The translations under genes and the position numbers were made by a program. The notes below the pieces were generated by a model. The model ran no database searches. It worked only from the letters and a program-made list of their open reading frames with translations, and was not told where the DNA came from. A stretch of DNA of 11,083 nucleotides. Source: a bacterium (GTDB lineage: Bacteria; Cyanobacteriota; Vampirovibrionia; Gastranaerophilales; Gastranaerophilaceae). The DNA is taken from positions 1-11,083 of the forward strand of contig SFZC01000060.1 in the NCBI GenBank assembly GCA_004558955.1. Direction: 5' to 3'. This document shows, in pieces, positions 6,856-11,083 of the stretch; the stretch's first letter is position 1; every line of letters starts with the position of its first letter.

Positions 6856-9165
6856 TCAAGACAATTTAGTTAATATTTTAATCGCCTTTTGTTTTATTTC
6901 AATGTTAGCACTATTCTCTATATATCTATTGCACATATTTTTTATCAACTCTGGATATTTTTTCCGCTTATCATTTAACTCACTTTTTTCCAACTTATAG
7001 TAATCTGAAAATATAGCTTCATACCCCTTATCTATAGCTTCCTCCATCTCTTTAATTAGAGCACTTTGGTTTTTTTCTATTTCACATTGTAAACTACAAA
7101 TCAAAGATATAGATAATGCCGCTTTAGAAGTCAAAATCATATTATTACTATCAGTATAAGTTTTTTTAGCATATTGATATGATTTCTTTAACAACATATA
7201 ATCTTTTGGTTGTAATCTATAAATGCTTTTTGCTCTTTGTAACCAAAAATGTGTATCCTCACTTAACAATTCTTCCAAGGAACTATAAACCGAAAAAATC
7301 AATTTTCCAGCCCCATTATATCCGCCAAATAATTGATTCAAAGTATCGAATTGCATTACATCTCTATAAATTCTTTTTTGATTAGAATCACCATATCTAA
7401 ATGCACTTACAATATCATAGATAGCCTTTTCAATATCTGTAGTACTTATCTTATTTATTTGTTCAAACAACACCCTCTTACTATTATGCACTAATTTATA
7501 TGCCGATCCATTAGAAGTTTCACCTTTCGATACAGCTACAAATTCACATAATGGTTCCGTCCTTTTCACAAGATTTTTAATTTCTGATTGCTTTATCTTT
7601 AAAGTGTAAATTTCTTTACTATAGATTTTATCTTTTACTCCCAACAATAATAATAATTTATGCTCATTATTACTATATGTTTTTGGCATATTTCCTAAAG
7701 AATATATATTAATGTTCTGCTGATTTTCTATAATTTTGAGGTAATCTAAATTAGTGTCCTTATTTTTTCTTTTTATAAGTGCATGACTGTCCGACATTGG
7801 TGCCAACCTATCAAGTTCCTCTTTAGAAAAAAGATTCCCTAGTTTCAAATATTCACACTCAACTCTTTCTGGTAAAAAATTATCACTTTGATTTAAGGCT
7901 ATAATTATTTTATTATTATTTTCACCTAAAATGTCTTGTATGTCTGATATCAAAAAATATACTTCATTAGAAACAGCATTACTATCAAATACAATTAACG
8001 AATTGGTGTTGTTTTCAACAATACTTTTAACCACATCAAATGGTTCTTGTGTTGTCGATGGAAAAAAGAAAATGTTTCTTCTTTTTTCTCTCTCGCATAA
8101 GGAAATCAATAATGAAGTTTTTCCAGAAAAACGCCGTCCCTCGACAAATACAATATTATTTTTTTCAATAATGTGTTCTATTTTATAAGTAATATCTCTA
8201 TCTATAATTAATTCAGATTTAACAAAAACATTTTTCTTTTCATCAAAGGATCTAAATCCGGAAAAATACTTTAAATCTTTATCTTTTATAACCTCTACTT
8301 TTGGATTCATAAACTGATAATTTTGAGTTTTGTCTTTTAAAAGCAAATCTGAAACCAAGCCATAAAAATCCGAATAAAATGCATCATAATCCTTTACCAA
8401 GACTATATCTGTAATTCCATATTCCTCCAATTCTGATTCATCAAAAGCATTTAACTTTTTTCTCCGAATTACAATACCTTTCGTTTTATGTCTCTCGTTG
8501 GCAATGCTATTATAAATATATTTGATATCTGGTTCATTATCTAAACTGCACCCTACAAATAATATGTTAAGTTCTTTATAAGCAGTTGAAAAGAAATCAC
8601 GCATTGATTGGTTACTATCGCTCGTTATCGCTTGTATATACTGCTCTGAATCAAATACTATATTTTCTCCTTGATAATCCAATTCATACTTTGCATCACC
8701 ATGCAACTTGAACAATCTTCTCGTATTCAATATATTATCTTTTCTCGCATTATGATACGGGAGAATTGCTTGATATACTCCTGTACTTTCAATTCCATCA
8801 TCTACATTAAGTGTAAATACATATGGCCATGGAAGATTGATAAAATTCGTTTTAACATTTTCTAGCTTAACATCTGTAAAATAGTTTCTAAAAAAACTAA
8901 GATACTGATCTTCTGGAACATATTTCTTCATTATCTTTGCTGTTTTATTGAAATTACACTGTTCCAATTGTTCATGGCTAATTTCAACGGAATTTAGTAA
9001 TATCATCTTCTTCATTATATCCGTACAAGTATTACCATCCGGCACCCTTCCCATATGCGCATAAGAATCTTTTGTAAACCCAGATCCAATTACTGGAATA
9101 AGCCTTTCATTTTCAAACAAATCTGCTAATATCTTTATCCCCTCATCATGCTCATAATAATTCAC
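6856..9165 (-). CDS. SIR2-domain NADase fused to P-loop NTPase (Avs5-like)
   Basis: A 769-aa protein. Residues 20-275 are a SIR2-like domain: IPVIGSGFT (Gly27-Ser-Gly), TLNVDDGIE (Asn120, Asp122), KLHGD with the catalytic His155, and FVGCSLDNEPDI at about 203-214. These NAD-binding and catalytic positions look intact, so NAD+ hydrolysis is plausible. Residues about 335-430 carry a P-loop: GRRFSGKTS (Lys349, Thr350), SLIVFD (Asp394) and ALNQSDN. The C-terminus is helical and may be a TPR-like sensor. SIR2-STAND and related proteins kill phage-infected cells by depleting NAD+ once the sensor is triggered; that role is inferred from architecture. The start is GTG at 9165, overlapping the TGA of the 128-aa gene (GTGA), with AGAGGG 8 nt upstream; no nearby in-frame ATG exists. 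Cytoplasmic. Very AT-rich, suggesting horizontal acquisition. Confidence 0.88.
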   Translation of the reverse strand: MNYYEHDEGIKILADLFENERLIPVIGSGFTKDSYAHMGRVPDGNTCTDIMKKMILLNSVEISHEQLEQCNFNKTAKIMKKYVPEDQYLSFFRNYFTDVKLENVKTNFINLPWPYVFTLNVDDGIESTGVYQAILPYHNARKDNILNTRRLFKLHGDAKYELDYQGENIVFDSEQYIQAITSDSNQSMRDFFSTAYKELNILFVGCSLDNEPDIKYIYNSIANERHKTKGIVIRRKKLNAFDESELEEYGITDIVLVKDYDAFYSDFYGLVSDLLLKDKTQNYQFMNPKVEVIKDKDLKYFSGFRSFDEKKNVFVKSELIIDRDITYKIEHIIEKNNIVFVEGRRFSGKTSLLISLCEREKRRNIFFFPSTTQEPFDVVKSIVENNTNSLIVFDSNAVSNEVYFLISDIQDILGENNNKIIIALNQSDNFLPERVECEYLKLGNLFSKEELDRLAPMSDSHALIKRKNKDTNLDYLKIIENQQNINIYSLGNMPKTYSNNEHKLLLLLGVKDKIYSKEIYTLKIKQSEIKNLVKRTEPLCEFVAVSKGETSNGSAYKLVHNSKRVLFEQINKISTTDIEKAIYDIVSAFRYGDSNQKRIYRDVMQFDTLNQLFGGYNGAGKLIFSVYSSLEELLSEDTHFWLQRAKSIYRLQPKDYMLLKKSYQYAKKTYTDSNNMILTSKAALSISLICSLQCEIEKNQSALIKEMEEAIDKGYEAIFSDYYKLEKSELNDKRKKYPELIKNMCNRYIENSANIEIKQKAIKILTKLS

Positions 9166-9548
9166 TTTTCAATCCCTCTCCTTATTATTTTATTCATATT
9201 GTTTAATCCATACGTACTTTTTCTAATTTTATAAACAATCATCTGTTCTATTTTCTTTTTTATTTTCGTATATAGTCTTTGCTCTTTGGCTTTCTTTATT
9301 TTATAAATTTCTATATTATGTTCCTTATTTTTACAATAAATTGACTCCAAAAAGCATTTCAATTGTTTATTCTTTTCTAGCGGTTCCCTTGCCACACTGT
9401 CGTTGACATCTTTTTCCACAGTAAAAATATTTATGACATCAGAAGTAAGACATGAATTTCCAATATAAATGATTTCGTTATCGGAAAAGCTCTGGCTTAC
9501 AGCATCCATCAGGAGCCATATCTTCGAAAGGCTACTATTTTTAAGCAT
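9162..9548 (-). CDS. Hypothetical 128-aa protein coupled to the SIR2-NTPase gene
   Basis: I do not recognise a family. The first half is mixed (IWLLMDAVSQSFSDNEIIYI near residues 10-29, IYIGNSCLTSDVINIF). From about residue 82 to the end it is strongly basic and helical (KIKKAKEQRLYTKIKKKI, then RKSTYGLNN and IIRRGIEK), suggesting nucleic-acid or membrane contact. No signal peptide or full membrane span. The start is ATG at 9548, bounded by an in-frame TAA 6 nt upstream, with no clear Shine-Dalgarno, so it may be weakly translated or a remnant of a larger gene. Its TGA overlaps the GTG start of the SIR2-NTPase gene, so translation is coupled. It may be a partner or regulator of that protein or a leftover polysaccharide-locus gene. 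Confidence 0.6.
   Translation of the reverse strand: MLKNSSLSKIWLLMDAVSQSFSDNEIIYIGNSCLTSDVINIFTVEKDVNDSVAREPLEKNKQLKCFLESIYCKNKEHNIEIYKIKKAKEQRLYTKIKKKIEQMIVYKIRKSTYGLNNMNKIIRRGIEK
9174..9183 (-). promoter_or_regulatory. Ribosome binding site of the SIR2-NTPase gene
   Basis: AAGGAGAGGG on the minus strand inside the end of the 128-aa gene. The AGAGGG portion is 8 nt from the GTG at 9165. It is strong and supports the GTG start and coupling with the upstream gene. Confidence 0.75.
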
Positions 9549-9634
9549 TACTTAATCATATTTACTATATAGATGTCATAGTCGTTTTAATTATCCTACC
9601 TATCCCAACAACCTTACTATTTCATAGTTTATTT
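9549..9634. other. Gap between flippase and 128-aa gene, no clear signal
   Basis: These 86 bases are AT-rich. No hairpin followed by a T-run is visible on the minus strand, so flippase transcription may continue through. A TATAGT about 20 nt before the ATG at 9548 could act as a -10 box, but no matching -35 box is present. I see no supported site. Confidence 0.4.
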
Positions 9635-10963
9635 TTAATCATTCATTTTGATTTTGAATATAGTAATTGTTGTAACTATAAGAGCCGGAATTGAGGCTAT
9701 AACTGATGCAGCCATTACCATTGCCCAAGATTTCCAAACAAACGAACCAAAATAGGATAGTAGAAAATTTAATACAACCATAATTGTAAGTGTCAAAGAT
9801 AATTCTTTTATTATTGACATTCCACATAGGAAATTGTAATTAAGCATAATCAACATATACACCAAATTGTAAATTGCAAAAATAAATAAAGCAACATAAG
9901 AAACTTTTATTGCATTATTTCCCAACCAAATTTTATTAATTATAGGGAAAAGAAAAACCAAAATAAACTGACCAATTCCAATTAAAAATATTATTTTTGC
10001 ACCCTTTTTATACAAAATTAAAATATCATCTATTCTCCCCTGAACATACCTTTCCGTAACTTCTGACCAAATAGGAACTAAGGCCAAGGCAAATAAAGTT
10101 CCTGCCAAACCAATAACTTTTTGATACACATTATAATCAACAACTTGTCCTGCTCCAGCAAACCATGTAATCATTATTTCTTTCACGCCAAAAGCCAGTG
10201 TGATTAATATTTGTAAATAAAAGAAGTTAACCCCGACTCCTGTAATCATTTGTAAATGTCTACGATCAAGACAGTTTATTCTAAATTTAACATTTTTAAG
10301 CTTAACACAAAATATATCAATCACCGCGATAAGAACCGGAATATTATAACATATCGCATGTACTATGGCTAAACCAATTATATCCTGTTCACTTCCATTT
10401 GAAGGTATAATGATCATATATAGCAAAATAAGTAAATTTGAAAAAAAAGCCATTATACTCGATGCAACTGCTTTTTGCATCGCATAATATATATGTGATA
10501 CAAATGATGCAAACATCCTCAAAGAAATTCCTATAGCTAAAATATGTATTATCAATTTTAAGTTCGAAATTGAAACATCTTCTTCACCAATTCCCAGAAC
10601 TGCATACCAATTTATACTTTCAACCACAAAATGTTGAATAATACAAAAAAATATCACAATAGTCGTGTTCGCCACCATTCCAGAAACAATTATTTTTGCA
10701 ATCTCCAAACTATCTTTTTTTTCAAGTGCCAATACTAAATTATTTCTTACTCCAGCACCAATTCCAAAGTCAAACATCATAATCCAATTCAAAATAGCTA
10801 CCAATGTGAACCACATTCCTAAGACCTTATTAGAATAAAAGAAATTCATATATGCTGGTGTAAGAAAAAAAGAAACTATCATAGCCAATATTTTCATAAT
10901 ATAGTTTCCAACTATATTTTTGGCCAATCTATTATTTGCTAATTTATTTTTTATCTGTATCAT
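9635..10963 (-). CDS. Polysaccharide flippase, Wzx/MATE-like membrane transporter
   Basis: A 442-residue integral membrane protein with about 12 hydrophobic segments spread along its whole length. It starts with a short basic cytoplasmic head (KNKLANNRLAKN), then NYIMKILAMIVSFFLTPAYM. The early DFGIGAGVRNNL segment after the second span and the late VPIWSEVTERY and KIWLG segments are typical of polysaccharide export (PST/Wzx) proteins of the MVF/MATE superfamily. Such proteins flip undecaprenyl-linked oligosaccharide units across the membrane for capsule or exopolysaccharide assembly; the exact sugar cannot be told. A TTG start at 10975 would give four extra residues, but that codon overlaps GAGGAAG, the Shine-Dalgarno of the ATG at 10963, so the ATG is preferred. 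Together with capE it indicates a cell-surface polysaccharide locus. Confidence 0.92.
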   Translation of the reverse strand: MIQIKNKLANNRLAKNIVGNYIMKILAMIVSFFLTPAYMNFFYSNKVLGMWFTLVAILNWIMMFDFGIGAGVRNNLVLALEKKDSLEIAKIIVSGMVANTTIVIFFCIIQHFVVESINWYAVLGIGEEDVSISNLKLIIHILAIGISLRMFASFVSHIYYAMQKAVASSIMAFFSNLLILLYMIIIPSNGSEQDIIGLAIVHAICYNIPVLIAVIDIFCVKLKNVKFRINCLDRRHLQMITGVGVNFFYLQILITLAFGVKEIMITWFAGAGQVVDYNVYQKVIGLAGTLFALALVPIWSEVTERYVQGRIDDILILYKKGAKIIFLIGIGQFILVFLFPIINKIWLGNNAIKVSYVALFIFAIYNLVYMLIMLNYNFLCGMSIIKELSLTLTIMVVLNFLLSYFGSFVWKSWAMVMAASVIASIPALIVTTITIFKIKMND

Positions 10964-10966
10964 TTT

Positions 10967-10973
10967 CTTCCTC
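10967..10973 (-). promoter_or_regulatory. Ribosome binding site of the flippase gene
   Basis: GAGGAAG on the minus strand, its AGGA core 5 nt from the ATG at 10963. It overlaps the alternative TTG at 10975 and so argues against that start. Confidence 0.7.
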
Positions 10974-11040
10974 AAAATATTTCTGACATGATCAAATTAC
11001 TCTCATTATCAAAACGCAGTTTTATTTTAATATTTTCGTA

Positions 11041-11060
11041 AAGCAAAATTTATTTTGCTT
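11041..11060. repeat. 20-bp AT-rich inverted repeat upstream of the flippase
   Basis: AAGCAAAAT and ATTTTGCTT form perfect 9-bp arms around a 2-base centre. It lies in a 120-base stretch (10964-11083) with no complete gene. On the minus strand, 11050-11082 is open and ends KSLISDFEAK then TAA, so the stretch may hold the end of an upstream gene, with the repeat over its stop. A tight loop and no T-run argue against a classical terminator; it could be an operator-like site. Confidence 0.5.
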
Positions 11061-11083
11061 CAAAATCACTTATCAAGGACTTT

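Noticed and set aside
6820..6858. Frame continuing past the SIR2-NTPase stop into the small ORF, suggesting a longer protein or readthrough
   Set aside because: The frame is the same but crosses three stops (one TGA and tandem TAA TAA), and the next ORF has its own GGAAAG and TTG. No recoding signal is visible.
9639..9827. 62-codon ORF inside the flippase gene in another frame on the same strand
   Set aside because: It lies wholly within the well-supported flippase and has no separate ribosome site; it is an AT-rich shadow frame.
10976..11083. Complete gene upstream of the flippase
   Set aside because: All three minus-strand frames hit stops within the first 35 bases from the edge; at most a C-terminal tail of an outside gene is present.
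1..11083. CRISPR array, tRNA, IS element or integrase
   Set aside because: No spaced direct repeats, cloverleaf-like sequence, transposase or integrase motifs were seen on either strand.

Overview
The window looks like part of the chromosome of a low-GC Gram-positive bacterium. I think a clostridial lineage such as Lachnospiraceae is most likely. This rests on strongly AT-rich DNA, purine-rich Shine-Dalgarno sites (GAGG, GGGAGG, AAGGAG), several TTG/GTG starts, TGA used as a stop, and a CapE-type nucleotide-sugar dehydratase close to the one in Firmicute capsule loci. Taxonomy is inference only. All genes lie on the minus strand, so transcription runs from the right edge to the left edge.

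Right part (about 9549-11083): a Wzx/MATE-type polysaccharide flippase, preceded by a short non-coding or gene-end stretch. This marks a capsule/exopolysaccharide locus. Middle part (6355-9548): an accessory block with an unrecognised 128-aa protein overlapping a 769-aa SIR2-P-loop NTPase protein (Avs5-like architecture), then a very short ORF and a 102-codon stump of an AAA (OLD/RecF-like) ATPase that looks truncated. CapE (5326-6354), a UDP-GlcNAc inverting 4,6-dehydratase, belongs with the flippase functionally. It sits at the head of the next gene run.

Left part (1-5301): a tightly packed set in one orientation. It holds a ComEC-like metallo-beta-lactamase (MBL) protein, a trypsin-like protease fused to a STAND/NACHT-like NTPase, a 136-aa unknown protein, a 137-aa protein opening with a serine-rich FVTNSSSTSF block, and a radical SAM enzyme cut by the window edge. 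The MBL plus trypsin-STAND pair resembles the type 1 AVAST (Avs1) antiviral arrangement. The two small proteins and the radical SAM enzyme are the less familiar part. The 137-aa protein could be the substrate of the radical SAM enzyme, giving a defence or signalling operon with a post-translational modification arm. That link is inference from gene order.

Overall the window reads as a defence hotspot inserted into a polysaccharide locus: one SIR2-NTPase system, one MBL/protease-STAND/radical SAM system, and debris of an AAA-ATPase system, interleaved with capE and a flippase. No tRNA, rRNA, CRISPR array, insertion sequence, convincing terminator or att site was seen. No stretch over 300 bases lacks a gene.
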